From the NCBI GenBank assembly GCA_944336975.1, contig CALVLH010000008.1, positions 17,133 to 81,132 of the forward strand: 64,000 nt of DNA. The letters run 5' to 3'. The stretch's first letter is position 1; each line of letters begins with the position of its first letter. The DNA is from an uncultured Clostridia bacterium. GTDB lineage: Bacteria; Bacillota; Clostridia; Christensenellales; Borkfalkiaceae. The notes under the pieces were generated by a model. It was not told where the DNA came from, searched no databases, and worked only from the letters and a program-made list of their open reading frames with translations. Below, piece by piece: positions 8,805-15,907 of this stretch. The position numbers were made by a program, and so were the translations under genes.

Positions 8805-8967
8805 CGGTTTCCGCCTCTTCCGCGGCGAAAGCCGCCCCGAAGCGGGGAAAGAAGCGCGAAGAATGCAGGAGCGCGGAACCCGCAGAGGCGCGGAACTCCC
8901 GCGCGTCGCCTTTCTTCATCCCGACGCGGCAAAAGAGAAGCGACGCGCGCGGATTTGCCCGAATATC

Positions 8968-8996
8968 TTGCGAAAAAAGAGATTTTATGTTATAAT
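8968..8996 (+). promoter_or_regulatory. promoter of the first DUF2188 gene
   Basis: TTGCGA (8968-8973), 17-bp spacer, TATAAT (8991-8996). The gene starts 32 bp downstream with a GAGGTG ribosome site. Confidence 0.75.
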
Positions 8997-9027
8997 GTGT
9001 GACAATCCGAAAAAAAGAGGTGTCGTC

Positions 9028-9273
9028 ATGACAGAAAAAAAGACAAAAACGCAAAAGAGCGCGGCTTCGGGCGATAAGGAAACGCGCAATTATCACGTTT
9101 CCACGCGCGCGGACGGCAAATGGCAGGTCAAATTCGCAGGCGGGGAAAAGGCGATCAAGCTGTTCGATACGCAGGCGGAAGCCATCGCCTATGCAAAAAA
9201 ACTCGCGCAAAATCAGGAAGGCAGCATTTCCATCCACAAAAAAGACGGAAAGATGCGCAAACAAAAATACTGA
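9028..9273 (+). CDS. DUF2188 domain protein, copy 1
   Basis: 81 residues. A lysine-rich N-terminal leader precedes the DUF2188 domain: NYHVSTRADGKWQVKFAGG, then a TQAEAIAYAKKLAQNQ helix and a basic C terminus ending HKKDGKMRKQKY. Function of the family is unknown. The ATG at 9028 has GAGGTG upstream. A second copy lies at 12202. Bases 9193-9276 are identical to 12370-12453 (84 bp), synonymous sites included, which points to recent duplication or conversion. Its own promoter and terminator make it monocistronic, convergent with the TIR operon. Confidence 0.85.
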   Translation: MTEKKTKTQKSAASGDKETRNYHVSTRADGKWQVKFAGGEKAIKLFDTQAEAIAYAKKLAQNQEGSISIHKKDGKMRKQKY

Positions 9274-9328
9274 CGCGCTCGCTTGCAAGCGCGAATTCCG
9301 CGCGGCGGCGGCAACGGAAAGGAAAAAC

Positions 9329-9358
9329 GGTCGGGGAGCGATCCCCGACCATTTTTTT
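9329..9358. terminator. bidirectional terminator after DUF2188 copy 1 and the TIR gene
   Basis: A GGTCGGGGA/TCCCCGACC stem (9329-9337 with 9342-9350) has a GCGA loop and a T7 run on the plus strand. AAAAAC on the other side supplies the minus-strand U-run. Confidence 0.9.
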
Positions 9359-9407
9359 GATTGTTATCTGCCGCGCACCGCGGGCGCGATCTCTCCCCCG
9401 CCATGCG

Positions 9408-10721
9408 TTAAAAACGCACCGTGTACATGAAATATCCGCTGTGGAAGAGGAAATTGTCGTCAAAAAATTTCTCTTCCAGATCGTCGTAATACTCGCCGAT
9501 CCATTTCAGCACGTCTTTCGCGACCTCGTCGGAGGGATTCTCCGCCAGCATCCGACGAAAATCGTTGGGAATGAACCCGAACCAACAGTCGAACAGCAGG
9601 CGGCGCTTGTTGAAATCCATAGACGCGGTGCTCAGCCCGCAGCGTTCCAGGCGGATATCCCTCGCGCCGAGCTTGCGCATGAGGTTGAAGACCTGCCGCG
9701 CGGAATGGCGCGAACCGCTCAGGAGATCCAGCTTATAAAATTCCTTGAACTGACCGAACAGGTTGTTCTCGTCGGGATAGGCGAACACCACCCCGTCGTC
9801 CACATCCCTGACGTATGCCACCGCGCCGGGATTGAGGAAACTTTTCAGTTTCTTCAACGTCTTGAAGGGATTTTCCAGATCCATGATCGCCATGGTAAGA
9901 TTGAGGAAATCAAATCCCTCGATCCCCATCTCCTTCATCGCGCATTCGATCTTATCCTCGATGTCGTCGCTTCGGTTATCCAGATGGAAAAAGCGAGTAT
10001 CGGGGTCTTCCGCGCACAGATCGTTCCCTTCGCGCACCATGTCCTCGTTATAGCAGAAACAGACGCGCTTGGCGATCTCGGGACGGTTCAGCCTGCGCAG
10101 GGAACCGCGCGGATTGAGCGAATCGAAATCCAGCGCCGCCAGCCCCGTCTTCCCGAACAGCAGCTTGTCGTAGAAGGGAAGCTCGTAATCGTAAAGCAGT
10201 TCGTCCTCCATCCTCAGCCGCTTGATCTCCACAAAGTCTTCGGGGGAATAGTACTGCACGTTCTTCCTTTGCAGATTGGTCTCGGGCGTTTTCTCCTTGG
10301 TCTCGGGCGTCTCCTCTTTCAGCCCGAGAATGGGGACGAGCTGATCGTACAGCTTATTGATGGACTGTTCCAGCGGCTCGCTGACCGCGTCGATCCAATG
10401 CAGACGCTTGACATAATATTCCATCGCCTTGGAGAGCATCCCCTCGTCCAGTTTGAAGGGCACGATCGTGATCTCCCCTTCCATGATGCGCTTATATGCC
10501 ATCTCCACTTCGTTGAGGACGTGCGGGGAATTGGACGCATTTTCGTTGAGGATGAGGATGAACACCTTGCACGCCTCGATCGCGTCCACGATGGACGTCG
10601 CATAGTCACCGTAGACGTCCCGCGGGGCATACCAACAGCGCACCCCTTTGGATTCCAGCACGGCGCAGATGTTGTCCGCCACCGATTTTGACTGATGTTC
10701 GTAACTGATGAAAACGTCCAT
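9408..10721 (-). CDS. TIR-domain protein with methyltransferase-like C-terminal half
   Basis: 437 residues. Residues 1 to about 130 are a bacterial TIR domain: DVFISYEHQSKSVADNIC, RCWYAPRDVYGDYATSI, LILNENASNSPHVLNEVEMA, with E71 in the position of the catalytic glutamate of NAD-cleaving TIRs. After a Glu/Thr/Lys linker (about 135-150), residues from about 165 resemble a class I SAM methyltransferase fold: FDFLNLTMAIMDLENP, then KSFLNPGAVAYVRDVDDG, and a final HSGYFMYTVRF strand. The glycine-rich SAM loop is not obvious, so it may be a degenerate sensor domain. The start codon overlaps the preceding GNAT stop (TAATG). It is last in a three-gene operon. NADase activity and any defence role are inference. 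Confidence 0.8.
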   Translation of the reverse strand: MDVFISYEHQSKSVADNICAVLESKGVRCWYAPRDVYGDYATSIVDAIEACKVFILILNENASNSPHVLNEVEMAYKRIMEGEITIVPFKLDEGMLSKAMEYYVKRLHWIDAVSEPLEQSINKLYDQLVPILGLKEETPETKEKTPETNLQRKNVQYYSPEDFVEIKRLRMEDELLYDYELPFYDKLLFGKTGLAALDFDSLNPRGSLRRLNRPEIAKRVCFCYNEDMVREGNDLCAEDPDTRFFHLDNRSDDIEDKIECAMKEMGIEGFDFLNLTMAIMDLENPFKTLKKLKSFLNPGAVAYVRDVDDGVVFAYPDENNLFGQFKEFYKLDLLSGSRHSARQVFNLMRKLGARDIRLERCGLSTASMDFNKRRLLFDCWFGFIPNDFRRMLAENPSDEVAKDVLKWIGEYYDDLEEKFFDDNFLFHSGYFMYTVRF

Positions 10722-11329
10722 TATCCTTCCCTCTTTTCTCGTTTTTCTCTTGTCATTTTATAGCACGGCACCGCGGTGAACCCGGGATACTCGTATTCCG
10801 TCCTGAATCCCGCCGACGTATAGACCGCAAACGCCGCTCCGTTCGCCTTGACCGTTTCGAGCTCGTAACGGCAATCGTCCGAAAGCACCGCCCCGAGCAT
10901 CTTCTTCGCGATCCCCATGCCGCGGTACAGCTTGTTCACGCATACGTTCGCGATATATACCCCCTCCGATCGGGTGTCGAGCAGGGCGTAATATTCGCGA
11001 TAGACCTTTCGGAACCGCTCGTCCACGATCGCTCCCGCCCGCACAAAACAGTCGATCATGCTCTCGGGCGTCACGGTAAACGGCTTTTCGATCGCCACGA
11101 CGATCCCGACGATCTTCTCGTCCAGCACCGCCACGGTGATGTTCTTGTAATGGTAGAGGGTGTCCGAGGCGATCATCTCGCAGAGCACCGCACGCGCGCG
11201 CTCCAGATCGTTGTCGTAAAGATAGGGAAATATATAATCGTCCGTATAGTAAATGAGTTCCGCGACCGCGCGGAAATCGTCCCTCGCGTTGAGTTTGCGG
11301 ACGATTACCCTGTCCCGTTCGTCTTTCAT
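10721..11329 (-). CDS. GNAT-family N-acetyltransferase (operon gene 2)
   Basis: 202 residues. The acetyl-CoA-binding core is visible as ITVAVLDEKIVGIVVAIE, then YIANVCVNKLYRGMGIAKKM, with the R-G-M-G-I-A pyrophosphate loop typical of GNAT enzymes. A C-terminal AVYTSAGFRTEYEYPG strand-helix follows. The acceptor substrate is unknown. It lies 12 bp after the upstream GNAT gene and its stop overlaps the TIR start by one base, so it is cotranscribed and probably translationally coupled with TIR. A short 5' remnant of a paralogue remains at 12522-12587. Confidence 0.88.
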   Translation of the reverse strand: MKDERDRVIVRKLNARDDFRAVAELIYYTDDYIFPYLYDNDLERARAVLCEMIASDTLYHYKNITVAVLDEKIVGIVVAIEKPFTVTPESMIDCFVRAGAIVDERFRKVYREYYALLDTRSEGVYIANVCVNKLYRGMGIAKKMLGAVLSDDCRYELETVKANGAAFAVYTSAGFRTEYEYPGFTAVPCYKMTREKREKREG

Positions 11330-11341
11330 CCTTTGCTCTCC

Positions 11342-11872
11342 TTATCCGTCGGACGGAAGATATTTTTCATGGTAAACGGTCTCGTACAGTTCCCCCGCAA
11401 GCCCGTCGAAATCCTCCGTCGGGGCGGGATAGGTCATCAGATACATCGGGACGCGCCCGCTGTCCGCCCGATAGGCGGGCTGCACGTAAGGATGAGGATT
11501 GATCTCAAACCCGTGACGGCGGTAAAACGCGATGCGGCGGCGTTTGATCTCGTCCTCCGGCTTTTCCACTTCCAGGACGACCCTGCCGAATTTGCGGCAG
11601 ACGCAATCGATCGCTTCTCCGCCGCACCCCTTGCCGCGGTAGGCGTCGTAGATGACGAAATGCTCGACGAATGCCGCCCGTCCGAGTTCCCAGATGCAGA
11701 TGAACCCAAGCCGCGCGCCGTCGTCGCCGAGAACATGATATACGGTATATTTCTCCTCGTCGAGAACGGCAAGCGCCGCGGCGGGATCGCGCAGTTCGTC
11801 GCCGATAAAATTTTGCTGCATGGCGGCGTAAATCTCCGCCATCTCCTCCCGTCTGATCGCTTCCAGCTTCAT
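11342..11872 (-). CDS. GNAT-family N-acetyltransferase (operon gene 1; duplicated)
   Basis: 176 residues, starting MKLEAIRREEMAEIYAAM. The ATG at 11872 is used because GGGAGG precedes it. An upstream in-frame ATG at 11896 has no such site and is absent from the paralogue. GNAT features: RLGFICIWELGRAAFVEHFV, then the YRGKGCGGEAIDCVCRKFG acetyl-CoA loop and FYRRHGFEINPHPY. It is nearly identical to the gene at 12600-13130, with ungapped alignment at an offset of 1258 bp. First gene of the GNAT-GNAT-TIR operon, behind a promoter and a long leader hairpin. The acceptor is unknown. Confidence 0.88.
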   Translation of the reverse strand: MKLEAIRREEMAEIYAAMQQNFIGDELRDPAAALAVLDEEKYTVYHVLGDDGARLGFICIWELGRAAFVEHFVIYDAYRGKGCGGEAIDCVCRKFGRVVLEVEKPEDEIKRRRIAFYRRHGFEINPHPYVQPAYRADSGRVPMYLMTYPAPTEDFDGLAGELYETVYHEKYLPSDG

Positions 11873-11919
11873 GATTCCTCCCTTTCCGTCCCGCACAGCA
11901 AAGCGAGCCGCGCGGACCT

Positions 11920-11964
11920 TTTTTACCGCTCCCGCGCCGCTTCACGGCGCGGGAGCGGTAAAAA
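11920..11964 (-). other. 5'-leader hairpin of the GNAT-GNAT-TIR operon
   Basis: A 20-bp stem (11920-11939 with 11945-11964), 15 bp of it GC-rich, has a 5-nt loop and lies about 12 nt downstream of the predicted transcription start. T and A tracts are on the wrong sides for a normal terminator and simply extend the stem. The same element precedes the paralogue at 13177-13219. It could stabilise the mRNA or bind a protein; function unknown. Confidence 0.65.
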
Positions 11965-11982
11965 GGCGCGGAAACACAATAT

Positions 11983-12011
11983 ATTATAACACAGCATTTA
12001 CGGTATTTCAA
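11983..12011 (-). promoter_or_regulatory. promoter of the GNAT-GNAT-TIR operon
   Basis: TTGAAA (12011-12006), 17 bp, TATAAT (11988-11983) on the minus strand. The same arrangement precedes the paralogous GNAT gene. Confidence 0.8.
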
Positions 12012-12153
12012 GTACTGTAATGAATTTTTTTAGCGCCGTTGCGCTCTTTTCCCGTTCTTTTTTGCGCAGCCGCGCTTTCCCGACCTCTTTCCGCGCGCTC
12101 CCCTCTTCCCGCCCGAACAGGCGCCCTTCCCCGAGCAAGAGACAAAAAAGATA

Positions 12154-12182
12154 TTGCCAATCCGCCCGCGGCGTGTTATAAT
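12154..12182 (+). promoter_or_regulatory. promoter of the second DUF2188 gene
   Basis: TTGCCA (12154-12159), 17 bp, TATAAT (12177-12182), followed by AAAGGAG and the ATG at 12202. Confidence 0.78.
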
Positions 12183-12201
12183 GGAGAAAAGGAGAAAGAA
12201 C

Positions 12202-12450
12202 ATGGCAGAAAAAAAGACGGCTCCGAAAAAAGACGGAGCGGCAGACGGACAGGAACGGGCGCGCAATTATCACGTCGCAAAGCGCGCGGACGGAAAATGG
12301 CAAGTGAAATTCGCGGGCGGAGAAAAGGCGATCAAGCTGTTCGACACGCAGGCGGAAACCATCGCCTACGCAAAAAAACTCGCGCAAAATCAGGAAGGCA
12401 GCATTTCCATCCACAAAAAAGACGGAAAGATGCGCAAACAAAAATACTGA
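12202..12450 (+). CDS. DUF2188 domain protein, copy 2
   Basis: 82 residues, with the same domain and C terminus as copy 1 at 9028. The N-terminal leader has diverged (MAEKKTAPKKDGAADGQERA), while the domain is almost unchanged. A good AAAGGAG site precedes the ATG. It sits divergently between the two GNAT copies, so the DUF2188 + GNAT pair appears to have been duplicated together. Function unknown; the basic, lysine-rich composition would suit nucleic-acid binding (weak inference). Confidence 0.85.
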   Translation: MAEKKTAPKKDGAADGQERARNYHVAKRADGKWQVKFAGGEKAIKLFDTQAETIAYAKKLAQNQEGSISIHKKDGKMRKQKY

Positions 12451-12521
12451 CGCACTCGCAAGAGCAACGCCGCGCGACGCGCGGCGGCAGAAACGAAACG
12501 GAAAGCGGACGGGGAATGCTC

Positions 12522-12587
12522 TCAGCATCGGAGAACCTCCGCAGTATTAAGTCTGCGGACGATCTCCTTTTCCCATACGCCTTTCAT
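12522..12587 (-). pseudogene. 5' remnant of a GNAT gene (paralogue of 10721-11329)
   Basis: An ATG at 12587 opens a 21-codon frame, MKGVWEKEIVRRLNTAEVLR then Cys and TGA. It aligns with the first codons of the intact GNAT gene at 11329 (MKDERDRVIVRKLNARDDFR). The neighbouring CTTTCATCCTTTGCT spacer and the downstream GNAT copy are also shared. The duplication therefore broke, or was later deleted, inside this gene. Part of the remnant now forms a terminator-like hairpin. Confidence 0.6.
12530..12571 (+). terminator. probable terminator of DUF2188 copy 2
   Basis: Two-part stem: GGAGA (12530-12534) with TCTCC (12563-12567), and CCGCAG (12539-12544) with CTGCGG (12553-12558), then TTTT. It is built from the GNAT remnant. 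Confidence 0.55.
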
Positions 12588-12599
12588 CCTTTGCTTCCC

Positions 12600-13130
12600 T
12601 TATCCGTCGGACCGAAGATATTTTTCATGGTAAACGGTCTCGTACAGTTCCCCCGCAAGCCCGTCGAAATCTTCCGTCGGGGCAGGATAAGTCATAAGAT
12701 ACATCGGAACGCGCCCGCCGTCCGCCCGATAGGCGGGCTGCACGTAAGGATGAGGATTGATCTCAAACCCGTGACGGCGGTAAAACGCGATACGTCTGCG
12801 TTTGATCTCGTCCTCCGGCTTTTCCACTTCCAGGACGACCCTGCCGAATTTGCGGCAGACGCAATCGATCGCTTCTCCGCCGCACCCCTTGCCGCGGTGC
12901 TCGTCGTAAATGACGAAGTGCTCCACGAACGCCGCCCGTTTCAGCGCCCAGATGCAGATAAACCCGATCCGCACCCCGCCGTCGGAAAGGATGTGATAGA
13001 TCGTATAGCGTCCGTCGTCGAGCACGGCCGTCGCCGCGTCGAAATCGCGCAGTTCGTCGCTGATAAAATTGCGCTGCATGGCGGCGTAAATGTCCGCCAT
13101 CTCTTCGCGTCTGATCGCTTCCAGCTTCAT
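12600..13130 (-). CDS. GNAT-family N-acetyltransferase, duplicate copy
   Basis: 176 residues, starting MKLEAIRREEMADIYAAM, with GGGAGG upstream. Near-identical to the gene at 11342-11872; differences cluster around residues 20-65 (for example FDAATAVLDDGRYTIYHIL). The acetyl-CoA loop HRGKGCGGEAIDCVC is intact, so it is probably functional. It has its own copy of the promoter and leader hairpin, but downstream only a truncated second GNAT and no TIR gene. Confidence 0.88.
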   Translation of the reverse strand: MKLEAIRREEMADIYAAMQRNFISDELRDFDAATAVLDDGRYTIYHILSDGGVRIGFICIWALKRAAFVEHFVIYDEHRGKGCGGEAIDCVCRKFGRVVLEVEKPEDEIKRRRIAFYRRHGFEINPHPYVQPAYRADGGRVPMYLMTYPAPTEDFDGLAGELYETVYHEKYLRSDG

Positions 13131-13176
13131 GATGCCTCCCTTTCCGCTCGCACGGCAAAGCGAGCCGCGCGGAACC

Positions 13177-13219
13177 TTTTATCGCTCCCGCGCCGCTTCA
13201 CGGCGCGGGAGCGGTAAAA
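13177..13219 (-). other. 5'-leader hairpin of the duplicate GNAT gene
   Basis: A 19-bp stem (13177-13195 with 13201-13219) has the same CTTCA loop as the copy at 11920. One C-to-T change in the left arm still allows a G-U pair, so pairing is retained although the surrounding leader has diverged. Confidence 0.65.
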
Positions 13220-13237
13220 GGAGCGGAAACACAATTC

Positions 13238-13266
13238 ATTATAACACAGCCTTTTCAGCCTTTCAA
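13238..13266 (-). promoter_or_regulatory. promoter of the duplicate GNAT gene
   Basis: TTGAAA (13266-13261), 17 bp, TATAAT (13243-13238) on the minus strand, equivalent to the promoter at 11983-12011. Confidence 0.78.
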
Positions 13267-13284
13267 GAGCCGAAAAATTGTTTT

Positions 13285-13319
13285 AAAAAAGACCGAAACG
13301 TTGCGTTTCGGACTTTTTT
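13285..13319. terminator. terminator after the small hypothetical gene
   Basis: AAAAAAGACCGAAACG, TTG, CGTTTCGGACTTTTTT: a stem with one A-A mismatch and A/T runs on both sides. It can act on the minus-strand gene ending at 13333. Confidence 0.8.
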
Positions 13320-13332
13320 ATCGGTTATGCCG

Positions 13333-13650
13333 TTACGAATCCAATTCCTGCAACCGTTTGAGCATCTGCGGGATAACCCCCTGAGATACCAGATCGGTCA
13401 AGATCCCTGGAATAAACATATCCTGCTGAACAAACGCGGAAAGACAGACGCAGATCTCCTCGCCCGACATCGTAGGCGCTTCGTTCTTCAAGGCTGTTTT
13501 GCTTGCCATCACGCGCGAACCCATCGCTTCCATGGCGTTGGGATTCATCAGTCCGGATTCCATGAAATCAGCAGCGAACGCTTTGATTTTATCCTCGGGT
13601 GCCGCCCCGGAAGAAAAAGTTTCAAGATAAGCCGTAATTTTTTCGTACAT
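13333..13650 (-). CDS. hypothetical helical protein, 105 residues
   Basis: I do not recognise this family. The product is a predicted soluble, mostly helical protein (start MYEKITAYLETFSSGAAPED, end MLKRLQELDS) without signal peptide or membrane segment. The ATG has a strong AAGGAGGAG site, and a consensus promoter and a terminator bracket it, so it is very probably a real monocistronic gene. Confidence 0.75.
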   Translation of the reverse strand: MYEKITAYLETFSSGAAPEDKIKAFAADFMESGLMNPNAMEAMGSRVMASKTALKNEAPTMSGEEICVCLSAFVQQDMFIPGILTDLVSQGVIPQMLKRLQELDS

Positions 13651-13670
13651 ATTCTCTCCTCCTTGCTTGA

Positions 13671-13699
13671 ATTATATCACCGGCACGACCAGAAGTCAA
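13671..13699 (-). promoter_or_regulatory. promoter of the 105-residue hypothetical gene
   Basis: TTGACT (13699-13694), 17 bp, TATAAT (13676-13671) on the minus strand, 21 bp before the ATG. Confidence 0.8.
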
Positions 13700-13789
13700 T
13701 AACTTAAATATAATCTCTTTCTCCGCCTTACGACCGATCAACGAAAGCTTTTTCAACATTTTTCTCTAAAAATCAAGGAGATCCCCGCG

Positions 13790-13915
13790 ATGTCGCTTCA
13801 CAGCAATGCCGCGAAAGAGAAATTTGACATATCTACTCATACTAGACGGAGCAAATTTTATGTGCCGCAACATGACCAAAATTACGCCGACATCGTATCG
13901 CTTAAATGGATATAA
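13790..13915 (+). CDS. possible small protein, 41 residues
   Basis: An ATG at 13790 is preceded by AAGGAG at good spacing and opens a 41-codon frame (MSLHSNAAKEKFDISTHTRR, then SKFYVPQHDQNYADIVSLKW and I). No promoter is evident and the surrounding 13.65-13.98 kb is AT-rich and otherwise empty. It may be a small gene, a remnant or chance. I recognise no family. Confidence 0.25.
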   Translation: MSLHSNAAKEKFDISTHTRRSKFYVPQHDQNYADIVSLKWI

Positions 13916-13929
13916 GAAAATTTTTATAT

Positions 13930-13961
13930 GAAAAAAGGTCAAAAACCGCAGTTTTTGACCT
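13930..13961 (-). terminator. terminator of the trpS-rlmCD operon
   Basis: AGGTCAAAAAC/GTTTTTGACCT stem (11 bp, loop CGCA or its complement). On the minus strand it is followed by TTTTTT, 20 bp after the methyltransferase stop. Confidence 0.85.
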
Positions 13962-13981
13962 AAAATTGCTTATTTTTACTC

Positions 13982-15373
13982 TTATTTTCGACATAGCAAA
14001 ACCAGAGTCTCGACGTGTTTTGTCTGAGGGAACATATCGTACGGTTGCAGGAACGAGATCTCGTATTGTCCGTCGGCGGGATCGCCCTTTTCCAGCTCGC
14101 CCGAAGGCGTTTCTTTCAGCGTTCCCGTCAGAATGCCCAGATCGCGGGCAAGCGTCGCGGGATTGCAGGAGATCATCACGACGCGCGCGATCTTCTGCGC
14201 GAGGATCGCCTTCAATACCGACCTGTCCGCGCCCGCGCGAGGCGGGTCGAGCACCACCGTCGCGTTGGGATGCCTTCCGATCAGTTCGGGAAGCACGTCT
14301 TCCACCCTGCCGCAAAGATTGGTCATCTTCTCCGAAAGCCCGTTCTTTTCTTTGAGCGAATCGGCGCAGGCGCTCGCTTCGGGCACGATCTCGATCCCGT
14401 AAGCGTGCGCGCATTTCTTGGCAAACATGGCGGTGAGAAGTCCACCGCCCGCATAACAGTCGATGATCACGCCGTTTGCGTCCGTGACCGCGAGGGAGAC
14501 CGCCTTGTCGTACAGCTTCCCCCGTACGCTTTCGTTGACCTGTACGAAGGTATTTGCGCCCGCCTCGAACGTAACGCCGCAATCGGTGCATTCATATATG
14601 CCGGGCCCTTTGAGAAGGAGAAACTCCTCGCCGAACACGACGTTGGTTTTTTTGTCGTTGATATTCAGATAGAACGAATATTCCGCAAAGATCTCGTCGA
14701 GCAGGAACAAAAAATAATCGATTCCCTTGAGATCGCGCTCCGCGGAGACGAGCGTGACGATGAACTTGCCCTTAAGTTCGCGCACCACAATATGGCGGAG
14801 CTGTCCCGTTCCATCCGTCTCGTCGTAGCCGTCCAGACCGCATTTTTCCATAAACCTGCCCAAAGCGTCAATAAGTTTTCCCGCCCAGGAAGGGTGGATG
14901 GGACAGTCGGCGACGGGTACGATGCGATGAGATCGCTCGGCATAAAACCCGACGACGTTCGCCCCGTCCTTCCTGCCGATGGGAAGCTGCAATTTATTGC
15001 GGTAGCCGTATTCCTTTTCGCTCCGCTCGCATGCGGGAACGGGATACTCTATGCCGCCGATCTTGCGCAGCGCCTCTTTGAGGATGTTGCTCTTGACTTT
15101 GAGCTGAAGGCGGTATCGCATGTGCTGCAACTGACAGCCGCCGCAGCGGAAAAACGCTTCGCACTGCGGGCGCACGCGATCCTCGGCGGGCGTATAGATC
15201 TCGACCGCTTTTCCGTAACACACCTTATCTTTGCATTTGAGTACGCGAATCTTTGCCTTTTCGCCCGGCAGAAGATAGGGCACGAAGACCGTTGCCCCGT
15301 CCGCTTTGACGATCCCCTCTCCGTTCGTGCCGAAGGATTCGGCAATTCCGTCAAAAATCTGATTTCTTTCCAT
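13982..15373 (-). CDS. rlmCD: 23S rRNA uracil-C5-methyltransferase, RlmCD/TrmA family
   Basis: 463 residues. An N-terminal TRAM RNA-binding domain (GEGIVKADGATVFVPYLLPG) is followed by the 4Fe-4S ligands C71, C77, C80 and C157. The SAM domain has CYAGGGLLTAMFAK, the DPPRAG motif, the nucleophile region ISCNPATLARD and the closing MFPQTKHVETL, all diagnostic of the RlmD/RumA type. In Firmicutes such enzymes methylate U747 and/or U1939 of 23S rRNA; which one cannot be decided here. Last gene of the operon beginning at trpS, 3 bp after the membrane protein. Confidence 0.92.
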   Translation of the reverse strand: MERNQIFDGIAESFGTNGEGIVKADGATVFVPYLLPGEKAKIRVLKCKDKVCYGKAVEIYTPAEDRVRPQCEAFFRCGGCQLQHMRYRLQLKVKSNILKEALRKIGGIEYPVPACERSEKEYGYRNKLQLPIGRKDGANVVGFYAERSHRIVPVADCPIHPSWAGKLIDALGRFMEKCGLDGYDETDGTGQLRHIVVRELKGKFIVTLVSAERDLKGIDYFLFLLDEIFAEYSFYLNINDKKTNVVFGEEFLLLKGPGIYECTDCGVTFEAGANTFVQVNESVRGKLYDKAVSLAVTDANGVIIDCYAGGGLLTAMFAKKCAHAYGIEIVPEASACADSLKEKNGLSEKMTNLCGRVEDVLPELIGRHPNATVVLDPPRAGADRSVLKAILAQKIARVVMISCNPATLARDLGILTGTLKETPSGELEKGDPADGQYEISFLQPYDMFPQTKHVETLVLLCRK

Positions 15374-15376
15374 TGT

Positions 15377-15907
15377 CTACCTCCCGATTCTGCGCACGAC
15401 GACGTCCACCGATCTCTGACACATAAAGATCATATAATCGTAGACGGCGAAAAAGAGCGTTCCCCCCACGATGATCACGGGAATGATATATTCGTTGATC
15501 CAATCGACGGCGACATTCATGTCGAACACGAAGCGCCAGCAAAGATACATGGCGGCGTCGAACCAGACCGCCTTGACCAAAAAGCAAACGATCTTGTTCC
15601 AACCGTATTTCTTCTGTAAAAAATTGACGAGCGGATGAAGTCCGAAAAAGACGAAAAAGGGCAAAAGGCGCCATGCAAACGCAAAGCCGCAAAAAATGCA
15701 CGCGAGCAGACCGGAAGCGATATAACAGAGCACGTCGCCGAGGATGAAGCCCTTGGACAACGGAAGCATGAGCGCGAAACAGCCGACGATATAACCCGTC
15801 GCGAGCAGGACGGGATTGAGCGAACCGAGCGAGAGAAACACGGTCGCGATCGCGCAGGAGACCGCGGAAAGCGCGATCTCAAACGCTTTGGACGGTTTCT
15901 TCTCCAT
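15377..15907 (-). CDS. uncharacterised integral membrane protein
   Basis: 176 residues with about five hydrophobic segments (roughly residues 10-30, 33-50, 58-95, 110-125 and 140-162) and a basic C terminus (VDVVVRRIGR). Size and topology recall substrate-binding (S) subunits of ECF vitamin transporters, but I see no diagnostic motif. The start abuts the stop of the J-like gene (TAA then ATG) and the end lies 3 bp from rlmCD. It is therefore translated as part of the trpS operon. Confidence 0.75.
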   Translation of the reverse strand: MEKKPSKAFEIALSAVSCAIATVFLSLGSLNPVLLATGYIVGCFALMLPLSKGFILGDVLCYIASGLLACIFCGFAFAWRLLPFFVFFGLHPLVNFLQKKYGWNKIVCFLVKAVWFDAAMYLCWRFVFDMNVAVDWINEYIIPVIIVGGTLFFAVYDYMIFMCQRSVDVVVRRIGR

